Of a DNA stretch of 64,000 nucleotides, positions 35,476 to 44,579 are shown piece by piece. Each line of letters starts with the position of its first letter. Within the stretch, counting starts at the first letter, position 1. Location: NCBI RefSeq assembly GCF_014042355.1, contig NZ_JACEZU010000010.1, forward strand, positions 124,001-188,000, in the 5' to 3' direction. Under the pieces are notes generated by a model. That model saw only the letters and a program-made list of their open reading frames with translations. It did no database searches and was not told the DNA's origin. The DNA is from Rugamonas apoptosis (GTDB lineage Bacteria; Pseudomonadota; Gammaproteobacteria; Burkholderiales; Burkholderiaceae_D). The position numbers and the translations under genes were made by a program.

Positions 35476-37626
35476 CTAGGCCAGATCCACGGTGAGACGC
35501 CGGTCCTCGCGCAGCATCGCCTCGAACTCCGCCGCCGGCACGGCCGGGCTGAACAGGAAACCTTGCAGTTGATGGCATCCCAGCCCGCGCAGGAAGGCCA
35601 TCTGCTCCGGCGTTTCCACCCCTTCGGCCACGATCTCCTGGCGCAATTGGCGCGCCATGGTGACGATGGCGCGCGCGATGGCGCAATCGTTCTCCTCGTC
35701 CGGCAGGCCGATCACGAACGAGCGGTCGATCTTGAGTGTGCTGATGGGGAATTTCTTCAAGTAGGCCAAGCTGGAATAACCGGTGCCGAAATCGTCCAGC
35801 GCCAGCGCCATGCCCATCGCCACCAATTTATTCATGATGGCGATCACGTTCTCGGTGCCGCGCACCAGCAGGCTTTCCGTAATCTCCAGCATCAACTGTT
35901 CCGGCAACACGGCGCGCCGTTCCAGCAGCTCGGCCAGCCGTTCCGGCAACTGGCTGTCGAACTGGCGCCCCGACAAGTTGACGGCGATAGTCGGCGCCTG
36001 CACACCCGCCTCACGCCACGCATGCAGTTGACGGCAGGCTTCCTCCAGTACCCAGTTGCCCAGCTCCAGGATCAGCCCCGTCTCCTCGGCCACCGGAATG
36101 AACACACCTGGCGACACCATGCCGCGCGCCGGATGATGCCAGCGCAGCAGCGCCTCCGCGCCCATGATGCGCCCCGTGCGCAGGCTGACCTTGGGCTGGT
36201 AATACAGCTGCAGCTCGCCGTTGACGAGCGCATGCCGCAGTTCGCTCTCCAGCCGCAAATGTTCCTTGGCGCGCTGGTTCATTTCCTCGCTGTAGAACAG
36301 GAAGCCCGATTCCACGGCCTGCCCCGCCTTGCTGGTGGCCACGTCGGCGCAGCGCATCAGGGCCGGGGTCTCCGTGCCATCCTCCGGATAGATGGTGATG
36401 CCGACGTGCGCCCCCACCTGCAAACGGTGGCTATCGATCACGATCGGCGCTTCCAGCGATGCCATCAGCTTCTGCGCCACGATGGCCGCGTGTTCGCGCT
36501 TTTCGATGTGCAGCAGGGCCACGGCGAACCGGTTGCCATCGAGCTTGGCCAGCACGTCCGCCTCGCGCAGCGACAGGCGGAACAGCCGCCCGATCTCGCA
36601 CAGCAGTTCGTTGCCGATCTCATGGCCCAGCGTGTCGCTGATGGCGCCGATCCGGCTGACCTCGATCACCAGCAGTGCGCCGTGCTCGCGGCTGCGGCGC
36701 GCCTCCGTCAGGGCCTGGCCCATCAGCTGGCTCAGCAGGCACAGGTTGGGCAGGCCCGTCAGCGCGTCGTAGTTCGCCATGCGCTGCATGCGCGCCTCGG
36801 CGTCCTTGTGCACGCTGATGTCGGAGAACAGTGAGAACGTGTGGCTGATCCGGCCGTGCTGGTCGCGCACCACGCTGATGGTGACCGATTGCGGGAACAG
36901 TTCGCCATTCTTGCGCCGCCCCATGATCTCCCCCCGCCACGGCCCCTGCCCCTGCATGGCGGCCCTGACCTTGACGCGGAACTCGGCGTCGTGGATGCCC
37001 GAGCGCAGCAAGTCCGGCGTCTGGCCGATGGCCTCGGCCGGGGTGTAGCCCGTGATGCGGGTGAAGGCATTGTTGATCGAGACGATGCGCTCGTTGGCAT
37101 CCGTGATCAGCACGCCCTGGTCGCTGTCCTCGATGATGCGCGCGTGCAGGTGCACTTTGTCCGCTTCCGACAGCGGGTCGTCGAGCAGGTTGAACATGAC
37201 CAGCATGCCCACCACCTCGGCGCGGTCGTTCTGCAGTTCCGCATTGGCCAGCCGCAGCCACGCCGCCTCGCCCGACTTCCGGCAGCGCCGCACATCGGTG
37301 TAACCCTTGGGATGGCGCGGCGCCAGCTCGGCCACGGTCTGGTCCTCGTCGTCCGGCGCGTACAGGAACAGCACGTGCTGGCCCACGGCTTCCTGCGCCG
37401 TGTAGCCGAACAGGTGGGCCGCGCCGCTGTTCCAGCCCTTCACATAGCCGGACAGGTCCAGTTCCAGTACGGCGTCCGGCTGCGCCTCGGCCGCGTCCAC
37501 GCCATGGGTGACCAGTTGTTCCAGCGCCGCCTCCAGGCTGGCCAGGGTGTCGGCCAAAGCGCCGCCCTGCAGGGCCCGAGCTTGCCGGCTCAGCGCCAGA
37601 CAGCGGGCGATGGCGGCGTCATGCAT
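35476..37626 (-). CDS. PAS-PAS-GGDEF-EAL protein, probable c-di-GMP phosphodiesterase
   Basis: 716 residues, soluble. PAS domains lie at about 45-150 and 160-280, the second ending FSLFSDISVHKDAEARM. The GGDEF domain (about 283-440) starts with the usual NYDALTGLPN but its active-site loop reads DGNRF (363-367) instead of GGDEF, so cyclase activity is not expected. The EAL domain (about 455-705) keeps its motifs: EALLRW (491-496), NLSG, ITES, DDFGTGYSS, KIDRSFV and AEGVET. It should therefore hydrolyse c-di-GMP, possibly with the degenerate GGDEF acting as a GTP sensor. The start overlaps the end of the HDOD gene by 8 bp. Confidence 0.9.
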   Translation of the reverse strand: MHDAAIARCLALSRQARALQGGALADTLASLEAALEQLVTHGVDAAEAQPDAVLELDLSGYVKGWNSGAAHLFGYTAQEAVGQHVLFLYAPDDEDQTVAELAPRHPKGYTDVRRCRKSGEAAWLRLANAELQNDRAEVVGMLVMFNLLDDPLSEADKVHLHARIIEDSDQGVLITDANERIVSINNAFTRITGYTPAEAIGQTPDLLRSGIHDAEFRVKVRAAMQGQGPWRGEIMGRRKNGELFPQSVTISVVRDQHGRISHTFSLFSDISVHKDAEARMQRMANYDALTGLPNLCLLSQLMGQALTEARRSREHGALLVIEVSRIGAISDTLGHEIGNELLCEIGRLFRLSLREADVLAKLDGNRFAVALLHIEKREHAAIVAQKLMASLEAPIVIDSHRLQVGAHVGITIYPEDGTETPALMRCADVATSKAGQAVESGFLFYSEEMNQRAKEHLRLESELRHALVNGELQLYYQPKVSLRTGRIMGAEALLRWHHPARGMVSPGVFIPVAEETGLILELGNWVLEEACRQLHAWREAGVQAPTIAVNLSGRQFDSQLPERLAELLERRAVLPEQLMLEITESLLVRGTENVIAIMNKLVAMGMALALDDFGTGYSSLAYLKKFPISTLKIDRSFVIGLPDEENDCAIARAIVTMARQLRQEIVAEGVETPEQMAFLRGLGCHQLQGFLFSPAVPAAEFEAMLREDRRLTVDLA

Positions 37627-38599
37627 GACCCATGTCCGCCGCGCTGGCCGCCACGCTCTGCATCCACAGGTGCGCGTCGGCGACGATCTGGTTGAACTCG
37701 GCGCCCGACAATGCCAGCCGCGCCAACTGGGCGGCCACAGCCGCGAACTCGCGCCGCTCGGCCTGCTCCAGCAAGCGCAGCAACTCGCCCATCTCGCCCT
37801 CGTGGCGCAGCAGCGCGTGCTGCACGGCTTCGGCGATCGTCAGCGGTTGCAGTACGTCCGCCAGCGGCAGCCCGAACAGCACGCCCAGCAGCGAGAACAT
37901 GCCGGCCATGAACGCCTGTTCCTGGTGCGCCTTGTCCATGCCCGTCGCCAGCGCCAGCGATTCCATGGCCCGCGCCCGCACGGCCACCCGGCCCAGCAGC
38001 ATTGGCGAGCGCAAGTCGCCGTCGCGGGTGCAGAACAGCATCAAGTTGAGCCAGCGCCGCAGCTGGGCCCGGCCCAGGATCAGGATGGCCTGGGAAAAAC
38101 TGGTCACCCGCCGGCCCGAACCGACGCCCAGCGAATTAACCAGCCGCAGCAACTGATACGACAGGGTGGGATCGCGCCGCAGCACGGATTCGATTTCGTG
38201 GGTGTCGGCGTCGGCCGACACCAGTTGCACCAGTTGCAGTGCCAGCGCGCGCGACATGGCTTGCTGGCCCACGGGTTGGGGCGGCGGCGCCAGGAACCAG
38301 TCGCCCTCGACCCAGTGCACGGACGGCGCCAGCGCCGGCGGGAACGCGGTATCGGCCCGCTGTAATTGCTCCCCTTCCAGCGGCTGCCAACCCTGCGCTT
38401 TGAGCGCCTCGGCCAGTACCTCGGACAGATTGGCACGGTAGTAACAGCCGCCATGGCGCGCCAGTTCCGCCAAGGCCTCCTGCGGCAGCGCGGACGGTGC
38501 AAGGGCGGGATCGGCTTCGAACAGCAGACCGGCGGGACGCCCGTTTCGGTCGGCCAGCAATTGCGGGTATAGGGGCGTGGTGGCGGGCGACACAGTCAT
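37619..38599 (-). CDS. HDOD domain protein
   Basis: 326 residues from the ATG at 38599 (an upstream TTG is possible). The HDOD domain occupies about 95-300 and is recognised by SADADTHEIESVLRRDPTLSYQLLRLVNSLG and SFSQAILILGRAQLRRWLNLMLF. HDOD proteins are HD-fold relatives lacking metal-dependent phosphohydrolase residues and act as signalling partners. The downstream gene, an EAL-domain protein, overlaps by 8 bp. Many bacteria fuse EAL and HDOD in one YuxH-type protein, so these two coupled genes look like the split version of that pair. Confidence 0.85.
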   Translation of the reverse strand: MTVSPATTPLYPQLLADRNGRPAGLLFEADPALAPSALPQEALAELARHGGCYYRANLSEVLAEALKAQGWQPLEGEQLQRADTAFPPALAPSVHWVEGDWFLAPPPQPVGQQAMSRALALQLVQLVSADADTHEIESVLRRDPTLSYQLLRLVNSLGVGSGRRVTSFSQAILILGRAQLRRWLNLMLFCTRDGDLRSPMLLGRVAVRARAMESLALATGMDKAHQEQAFMAGMFSLLGVLFGLPLADVLQPLTIAEAVQHALLRHEGEMGELLRLLEQAERREFAAVAAQLARLALSGAEFNQIVADAHLWMQSVAASAADMGHA

Positions 38600-38639
38600 A
38601 AATTGTTCCAAATTAGTGCCTACATGGTCACACCATCAT

Positions 38640-38659
38640 CCCGAAATTATTGGTTCGGG
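38640..38659 (-). terminator. Short hairpin after the lysR stop codon
   Basis: CCCGAA / TTCGGG with an 8-nt loop lies immediately next to the stop codon of the LysR-family gene. It is short and has no T-tract, so it may be only part of a transcript end. Confidence 0.35.
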
Positions 38660-39643
38660 TCAACTGCGCGGCAACTGCAGCGGGAATTCCGCCACCTGGG
38701 GCATGCCATCTGTGGCAAACCGGCCATTTCCCGGCAGATGGCCCACCAGCCGCTCGAACACGCCGGGTTGCGCCATGCGCTCGCGCCACCAGCGCAGCGC
38801 GGCGCCCGTTTCGCCCGTACGCCAGGCCAGGTAAAAGATCTCGTCCGGCTTCGGCTCCTCGACCCGCTTCGCCACCAGCAGGCCGGCCGCGATGGCGGCG
38901 CGGGCGCAGAGTTCGGGCAGGAAGCCGAAGCCCAGGCCGGCCAATTGGTAGTCCAGCTTGGCGCGCATGGTGGGCACGGTCAGCGTGTCCTGTCCCAGCG
39001 CCAGACCGACCGTACGGGGCGCCAGCCGGCGCGCGGAATCGGCCACGCTGACGGCGCGGTAGGGTTGCAGCGCGGTGCGGTCCAGCGGCTCCGGCGCCGC
39101 CGCCAGCGGATGGCTCGGCGCCACCACGAACACGAACGACAGCTTGCCCATGGGCTCGGCCACGTAACCGCCGCCGGACGGCCCCTCGCCGGCCGCCCCC
39201 ACCAGCACGTCCATCCGGCGGTCGAGCAAGCCTTCCCACGCGCCCGACAGGGCTTCCTGCACCAGGCGCAAGCGGGTCTGGCCGGTCACGGCGTAGAACG
39301 CGGCCATGTCGGGCAGGAACACGGCCGGCGCGAACATGGAATCGCTGCCCACGACCAGTTCCGTCTCCCAGCCCGACGCCACCCGGCGCACGCGCTGCTC
39401 CAGGTCGTGCGCCGCGTACAGCAGGTAGCGCCCTTCCTTGAGCAATTCCTGGCCGGCCGCCGTCAAGTGCACGCGCGGGCCCTGGCGCTCGAAGATTTGC
39501 ACACCCAATTCGTCCTCCAGCTTGCCCACGGTGTAGGAAATGGTGGACGGTACCTTGTGCAATTCCTTGCCGGCGGCCGAGAACGAGCCGCGCCGGTCGA
39601 TGGCGTCCACGATTTGCAAGGCTTCCAGGCTGAGTCTGAGCAT
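38660..39643 (-). CDS. LysR-family transcriptional regulator
   Basis: 327 residues. The N-terminal winged helix-turn-helix reads LEALQIVDAIDRRGSFSAAGKELHKVPSTISYTVGKLEDELGVQIFERQGPRVHLTAAGQELL; the effector-binding domain follows (about 90-300). It is divergent from the pirin gene with a 138-bp spacer, the usual layout for a LysR regulator that controls its neighbour and itself. A TCGAA-N3-TTCGA inverted repeat lies right at its own start, and a TTCGAA palindrome lies close to the pirin gene. No strong ribosome site is visible before its ATG. The effector is unknown. Confidence 0.9.
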   Translation of the reverse strand: MLRLSLEALQIVDAIDRRGSFSAAGKELHKVPSTISYTVGKLEDELGVQIFERQGPRVHLTAAGQELLKEGRYLLYAAHDLEQRVRRVASGWETELVVGSDSMFAPAVFLPDMAAFYAVTGQTRLRLVQEALSGAWEGLLDRRMDVLVGAAGEGPSGGGYVAEPMGKLSFVFVVAPSHPLAAAPEPLDRTALQPYRAVSVADSARRLAPRTVGLALGQDTLTVPTMRAKLDYQLAGLGFGFLPELCARAAIAAGLLVAKRVEEPKPDEIFYLAWRTGETGAALRWWRERMAQPGVFERLVGHLPGNGRFATDGMPQVAEFPLQLPRS

Positions 39644-39656
39644 TCGAATTTTTCGA
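39644..39656. promoter_or_regulatory. TCGAA-N3-TTCGA inverted repeat, possible LysR operator
   Basis: A perfect 5-3-5 inverted repeat in the lysR-pirin spacer directly beside the lysR start codon; a related TTCGAA lies at 39740-39745, 42 bp from the pirin start. The positions suit an autorepression site and an activation site. Confidence 0.4.
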
Positions 39657-39781
39657 TAATAGAATGGAAAATTTTCCGTTTTTTATTCCCGCCGGAGCGG
39701 GATATACTGCTCTTTATCGGCAGTGAACACGAACCGATGTTCGAAATTATTGCATAAACTTTCAAAAGATTGGAGTCCACC

Positions 39782-40483
<702 letters not shown>

Positions 40484-40559
40484 ACAGGCAAGGGGGCAGG
40501 CACGATCAAGTCGAGAATGTCCTCAAATTAATTTTTGCCCGAGTTTTGGTATGATGTCA

Positions 40560-40601
40560 GGGCGCGCCGGGTGTGGTAATCAGCCCGGCGCGCCCTTTTT
40601 T
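40560..40601 (+). terminator. Strong intrinsic terminator between pirin gene and ribA
   Basis: A perfect 12-bp GC stem (40560-40571 with 40584-40595), 12-nt loop and six T residues (40596-40601), followed by another T6. It is 77 bp after the pirin stop and only 23 bp before the ribA start. It therefore ends the pirin transcript, and any ribA transcript starting upstream would be attenuated; the ribA promoter may lie in or after it. Confidence 0.85.
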
Positions 40602-40623
40602 ACCTTTTTTGAAGAGCACAGCC

Positions 40624-41277
40624 ATGTCGCAGAGCGCAGAAACACCCGTCAACGTTGAATTGGATTACACCACTTCCTGCGCGCTGCCCACCCCATGGGC
40701 CCAGTTTACGTTGCACGCTTTCGTCGAGCATGCGACGGGCAAGGAACACCTGGCCATGACCTTGGGCGACATCGGCGACGGCGCGCCGGTGCTGGCGCGC
40801 GTGCACTCCGAATGCCTGACGGGCGACGTGCTGTTCTCCCAGCGTTGCGACTGCGGCGCCCAGCTGGAAGGCGCGCTCAAGAAGATCGCCGCCGAAGGCC
40901 GCGGCATTCTGCTCTACCTGCGCCAGGAAGGCCGCGGCATCGGCCTGATCAACAAGATCCGCGCCTACCGCCTGCAGGAAGGCGGTGCCGACACGGTGCA
41001 GGCCAACGAACAACTGGGCTTCAAGGCCGACGCCCGCAACTACGCGCTGGTCAAGCCCATGTTCGAGAAATTCGGCGTCACCAAGCTGCGCCTGATGACC
41101 AACAATCCGCGCAAGATCGACGCCCTGACCAAGCTCGGCATCGAAGTGGCGGAACGGGTGCCGCTGCTGGTCAACCGCAACGCCTTCAACCAGCACTACC
41201 TGAACACCAAGGCCGCCAAGCTGGGCCACATGATGACGCCCACCACGCCGCCAGCGGCCGAGGACGGCGAACTCTGA
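40624..41277 (+). CDS. ribA: GTP cyclohydrolase II
   Basis: 217 residues. Zinc ligands C64, C75 and C77 (HSECLTGDVLFSQRCDCG) have the same spacing as in the E. coli enzyme, followed by the catalytic LYLRQEGRGIGLINKIRAY and the LMTNNPRKIDALTKLGIEV substrate-binding segment. RibA opens GTP to 2,5-diamino-6-ribosylamino-pyrimidinone phosphate, the first step of riboflavin synthesis. The start at 40624 is the only ATG that gives the normal N-terminus; the frame runs further upstream through the terminator. No FMN riboswitch is apparent in the leader. The following gene begins 50 bp later and may be co-transcribed. Confidence 0.95.
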   Translation: MSQSAETPVNVELDYTTSCALPTPWAQFTLHAFVEHATGKEHLAMTLGDIGDGAPVLARVHSECLTGDVLFSQRCDCGAQLEGALKKIAAEGRGILLYLRQEGRGIGLINKIRAYRLQEGGADTVQANEQLGFKADARNYALVKPMFEKFGVTKLRLMTNNPRKIDALTKLGIEVAERVPLLVNRNAFNQHYLNTKAAKLGHMMTPTTPPAAEDGEL

Positions 41278-41327
41278 ACCGCCCGCGCCCGCAACACACC
41301 GGCGCGCGCCCCAAGTCCCGGGACCGC

Positions 41328-42725
41328 ATGAAATTTTTTGACATCGCCCTGCTCTCCACCTTGACTTGGGCCAGCGCCAGCGCCCTGGCCGCACCGGGCG
41401 CCGGCGCCGGTATCGGCGTTGGCGTTGGCGTAGCCCAGGCGGCCGCCCCGCTCACGGCGCCGGCCGCCAGCCGCAACGCCGCCAAGCCCGACAGCACGGC
41501 CCTGCCGCCGCCCTCCAGCGCGGCCCAGAAACTGTACGCCTCCGCCAAGAACGACATCCTGCAAGTGCGCTCGCTGCTGCGCAGTGGCCGTACCCAAGCC
41601 TCGGTCGGCTCCGGCTTCCTGATCGGCACCGGCGACCTGGTCGTCACCAACTACCACGTGGTATCGCAGTTCGCGCTCGACCCCGACACCTACGTGGGCG
41701 AATGGGTGGACACCAGCGGCCAGCGCGGCAACGTGGAACTGCTGGCCGTGGACGTGCTGCACGACCTGGCCGTGCTGCGCGTAAACCGCAACGGCACCGG
41801 CTTCTTCAAGCTACCCGAACACCTGGCCGCGCTGAACCAGGGCCAGTATCTGTATTCGCTGGGCAATCCGCTCGACCTCGGCTTCGCCATTTCGGAAGGC
41901 GCCTACAACGGCGTGATCGCGCGCAGCTTCTACGACCAGCTCATGTTCACCGGCCCCATCAACGCCGGCATGAGCGGCGGCCCCAGCGTGACGGCCGATG
42001 GCGCCGTGGCCGGCGTCAACGTCTCTAAGCGGCTCGATGGGGAACTGGTCAGCTTCCTGGTGCCGGCCCGCTACGCGCAAGCCTTGCTCAAGCAGGTCGC
42101 CCAGCAACAGCAGGCGCCCAAGGATTTCACGGCCATCGTGGCCGCGCAACTGCTGGCCCACCAGCGCGCCATGGTCGACAGCCTGCTGGCCACGCCGCTG
42201 ACCTTGAAGAACATGGGCCCCTACCGGGTGCCCGTGCGCGAATCGGAACAGATGCGCTGCTGGGGCCGCTCCACCGTCAAGGCCGACAAGCCGTTCACCG
42301 TGGACAACGCCAACTGCGCCATGGAATCGGCCATCTTCGTCAGCGGTTCGCTGCAGACGGGCCAGGTCAGCATCCGCCACCAATACCTGCGCAGCACGGG
42401 CCTGGGGCCGCTGCGCTTTTCGCAACTGGCCAGCGATTCGTTCAAGAACGAGCGCTTCGGCTCCACGCGCGACAGCCGGCTGAGCGGTCCCAGTTGCACG
42501 GAACAATTCGTCAAGAACGGCACCTTGCCCATGCGCGCCGTGCTGTGCGTGCGCGCCTACCGCAAGTTCGACGGCCTGTACGATTTCGCCCTGCTCACCT
42601 CCAGCACCGACCAGCCGCAGATGAATCTGCAAAGCCGGCTCGACGCGCGCGGCGTCTCCTACGATAACGGCTTGCGCGTCACGCGCGCCTTCCTGGAAGC
42701 GCTGGCCAATGGAGGCCGGCCATGA
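41328..42725 (+). CDS. Secreted trypsin-like serine protease
   Basis: 465 residues with a signal peptide (cleavage near SALA) followed by a Gly/Val/Ala-rich linker. The trypsin-fold domain has a full triad: His110 (LVVTNYHVVSQ), Asp146 (DVLHDLAVLRV) and Ser216 (INAGMSGGPSV), the order and spacing of HtrA/DegP-type enzymes. There is no PDZ domain; instead about 200 residues of unknown C-terminal domain with three or more cysteines (MRCWGRS, ANCAM, GPSCTEQ) follow. The start at 41328 is set by the signal peptide; earlier in-frame sequence is a shadow of ribA. The FHA membrane protein gene overlaps it by 4 bp, so the two are a coupled pair. Confidence 0.85.
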   Translation: MKFFDIALLSTLTWASASALAAPGAGAGIGVGVGVAQAAAPLTAPAASRNAAKPDSTALPPPSSAAQKLYASAKNDILQVRSLLRSGRTQASVGSGFLIGTGDLVVTNYHVVSQFALDPDTYVGEWVDTSGQRGNVELLAVDVLHDLAVLRVNRNGTGFFKLPEHLAALNQGQYLYSLGNPLDLGFAISEGAYNGVIARSFYDQLMFTGPINAGMSGGPSVTADGAVAGVNVSKRLDGELVSFLVPARYAQALLKQVAQQQQAPKDFTAIVAAQLLAHQRAMVDSLLATPLTLKNMGPYRVPVRESEQMRCWGRSTVKADKPFTVDNANCAMESAIFVSGSLQTGQVSIRHQYLRSTGLGPLRFSQLASDSFKNERFGSTRDSRLSGPSCTEQFVKNGTLPMRAVLCVRAYRKFDGLYDFALLTSSTDQPQMNLQSRLDARGVSYDNGLRVTRAFLEALANGGRP

Positions 42726-43717
42726 AAGCGCCCTACTTCATCGAACTGCTGGGCCGTGGCGGCGACGTGCTGCAACGCCAGCGCTTCGACAGCCTGCCCA
42801 TCCGCCTGGGCCGCGGCTACGACAACGACGTGATCCTGGACGACGCCCATGCCGGCGCCCACCACGCCGTGATTGAAGCGGACGACAGCGGCGCGCCCAT
42901 ACTGCGCGACCTTGGCAGCCGCAACGGCACCATCGGCAACGGCAAGCGGCTAAGCAGCGTGGCGCTCGACGGCGATGCCGTGGTGCGCCTGGGCCACACG
43001 CGCGTACGCCTGCGCGGGGCCGACTTCGCCGTCGCGCCCGAACTGGCCGACACCACCATGCACAGCTGGGAAGGCGCGGCGCCCGCGCTGGTGGGCTTGC
43101 TGCTGATCGGCCTGTTCTCGGGACTGGAAAACTGGCTGGCCGATATCGACGCCTTCCAGCCCATCCGCTACCTGCTGGTGGTGGCTTCCGGCCTGGGCGT
43201 GGGGCTGGCGTGGAGCGGCGGCTGGGCATTGGCCAACCGCCTGTTCGGCACCCACGCGCGGCTGGGCCGGCACCTGTTCATCCTGGGGATGGGCTTGTTC
43301 GCCGCCGGCGCCTGGCGCGTGCTGAGCGACGTGCTGGCGTTCGCCTGGTCGGCCGAATGGCTGACGCGCTACGGCAACGTGGCCACCATCGCGCTCGTGT
43401 GCGGCATGCTGTTCTTCCACCTGTGGACCATCAAGCCGCACTACCCGCGCCGCTTCGCCGTCAGTTGCGGCGTGCTGCTGCTGGCCGGCGCCGGCCTGAA
43501 CCTGATGACCAACGTGCAAAGTACGGGCCGCGCCGCCGATGAACTCTATATGTCGGTGCTGCTGCCGCCCGCGCTACGCCAGAGTCCCGACCACAGCGTG
43601 GCCGACTTCATGGCCGGCGCCACCAGGCTCAAGGCCGACGTCGATGCCGCCCGCGTCCGCACCGATAAGGAAGACGACGAAGACGAGGGCGAGGACGGCG
43701 ACGGCGGCGGCGAGTAA
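42722..43717 (+). CDS. FHA-domain integral membrane protein
   Basis: 331 residues. An N-terminal FHA domain (about 22-95) has the phosphothreonine-binding signature LGRGYDNDVILDDAHAGAHHAVI and LRDLGSRNGTIGNGKRL. Five or so membrane helices follow (about 117-135, 145-167, 185-203, 218-236, 247-265), then a soluble tail that ends in a very acidic stretch (EDDEDEGEDGDGGGE). FHA domains bind phosphothreonine peptides, so this should be a membrane anchor for a phosphorylated partner. The start overlaps the stop of the secreted protease gene (ATGA). No Ser/Thr kinase or phosphatase gene is in the window. Confidence 0.85.
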   Translation: MKAPYFIELLGRGGDVLQRQRFDSLPIRLGRGYDNDVILDDAHAGAHHAVIEADDSGAPILRDLGSRNGTIGNGKRLSSVALDGDAVVRLGHTRVRLRGADFAVAPELADTTMHSWEGAAPALVGLLLIGLFSGLENWLADIDAFQPIRYLLVVASGLGVGLAWSGGWALANRLFGTHARLGRHLFILGMGLFAAGAWRVLSDVLAFAWSAEWLTRYGNVATIALVCGMLFFHLWTIKPHYPRRFAVSCGVLLLAGAGLNLMTNVQSTGRAADELYMSVLLPPALRQSPDHSVADFMAGATRLKADVDAARVRTDKEDDEDEGEDGDGGGE

Positions 43718-43736
43718 TCCCGCCCCACCGCCGGCC

Positions 43737-44144
43737 TCACGACCAGGCCGGCCCTTTCAGCTCCACGGTGTTGCCCTCGGGGTCGTTCAGGTAGATCGAT
43801 GGTCCCTCGCCTTCCGCGCCATAACGCGATGCCACCGGTCCCGCCGCCACGCCGGCGGCGGCCAGCTCGCCCAGGATCGCCGCCTCGTCGAACGGCTCCA
43901 CCCGGAAGCAGACGTGATCGAGATTGCGGCCCTCCGCGCCGGGCGCCGCGCCACCCATGCGGCCCAGCTTGCCATCGACGGGCACCAGGTCGAGCAGGCA
44001 GCGCCCGGCCCGCAACTGGATCAAGCCGATCTCCTCCTGCCGCCGCTCGACCTTGCAGCCCAGTACCTTGCAGTAGAAATGCTCCATCGCCGCCGCATCC
44101 ACGACGCGCAGCACGATGTGGTCGATTTCACGGATATGTATCAT
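43737..44144 (-). CDS. VOC / glyoxalase-fold protein
   Basis: 135 residues from the ATG at 44144, which has a strong GGGAGGGGG ribosome site. The vicinal-oxygen-chelate fold is recognised by IREIDHIVLRVVDAAAMEHFYCKVLGC and by NLDHVCFRVEPFDEAAILGELAAAGV, ending DPEGNTVELKG. Metal ligands are probably His in the first strand (IDHIV), His in LDHVC and the terminal Glu in NTVELKG. Relatives include glyoxalase I-like, fosfomycin-resistance and dioxygenase proteins; nothing here fixes the substrate. It converges on the FHA gene and shares a strand with a small unknown gene 34 bp upstream. Confidence 0.88.
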   Translation of the reverse strand: MIHIREIDHIVLRVVDAAAMEHFYCKVLGCKVERRQEEIGLIQLRAGRCLLDLVPVDGKLGRMGGAAPGAEGRNLDHVCFRVEPFDEAAILGELAAAGVAAGPVASRYGAEGEGPSIYLNDPEGNTVELKGPAWS

Positions 44145-44178
44145 GCGCCCCCTCCCTGGAAGACAGAAGTCGGCCGGA

Positions 44179-44481
44179 TCAGATCCGGCCACGCTTGAAT
44201 TCAGCCAGGAAGCGCCGCGCTTCGTCCGCCGACATGACCTGCACCGCATCGCCATGCCAGGCGTAGAGATAGGGCGTGCCGCCCAGCCGGTCCGTCAGCT
44301 TGGCCGACAGCAGGAAGCGGGTGCCGAGCGGATAGAGGCTGGTGTCGCACAGGCGGCGCGAGCATTGCACCAGCAGCTCCGGCGAAAACGCCTGCCCCGG
44401 CACCGGGCGGATCTGCACCCGCCCCGCGCGCAGCACCGATTCAACGGCCACCTGCCGGTATGCATAAATATCGCGCGCCAT
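44179..44481 (-). CDS. Hypothetical protein of 100 residues
   Basis: I do not recognise a family. The protein is soluble, with two cysteines (VQCSRRLCDTSLYP), a strand-rich middle (GTRFLLSAKLTDRLGGTPYLYAWHGDAVQVM) and a C-terminal helix ADEARRFLAEFKRGRI. A clear ribosome site (AGGGAGAG) precedes the ATG, which supports it as real. It lies 34 bp upstream of the glyoxalase-fold gene on the same strand and may be co-transcribed. Confidence 0.65.
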   Translation of the reverse strand: MARDIYAYRQVAVESVLRAGRVQIRPVPGQAFSPELLVQCSRRLCDTSLYPLGTRFLLSAKLTDRLGGTPYLYAWHGDAVQVMSADEARRFLAEFKRGRI

Positions 44482-44579
44482 AGCCGCTCTCCCTGGTTAC
44501 GTTCAGGGCGTCATGGTAGCAGAACGGGCGCGGCCGGCAAGGGGCCGGCCGCGCTCCGCAATCAACGGCCGCCGGCCGC

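Noticed and set aside
40484..40623. FMN riboswitch upstream of ribA
   Set aside because: The conserved RFN-element segments are absent; the structure is a plain intrinsic terminator.
40695..41327. N-terminal extension of the trypsin-like protease frame through ribA
   Set aside because: This part is ribA read in another frame; the real protease starts at 41328 with a signal peptide.
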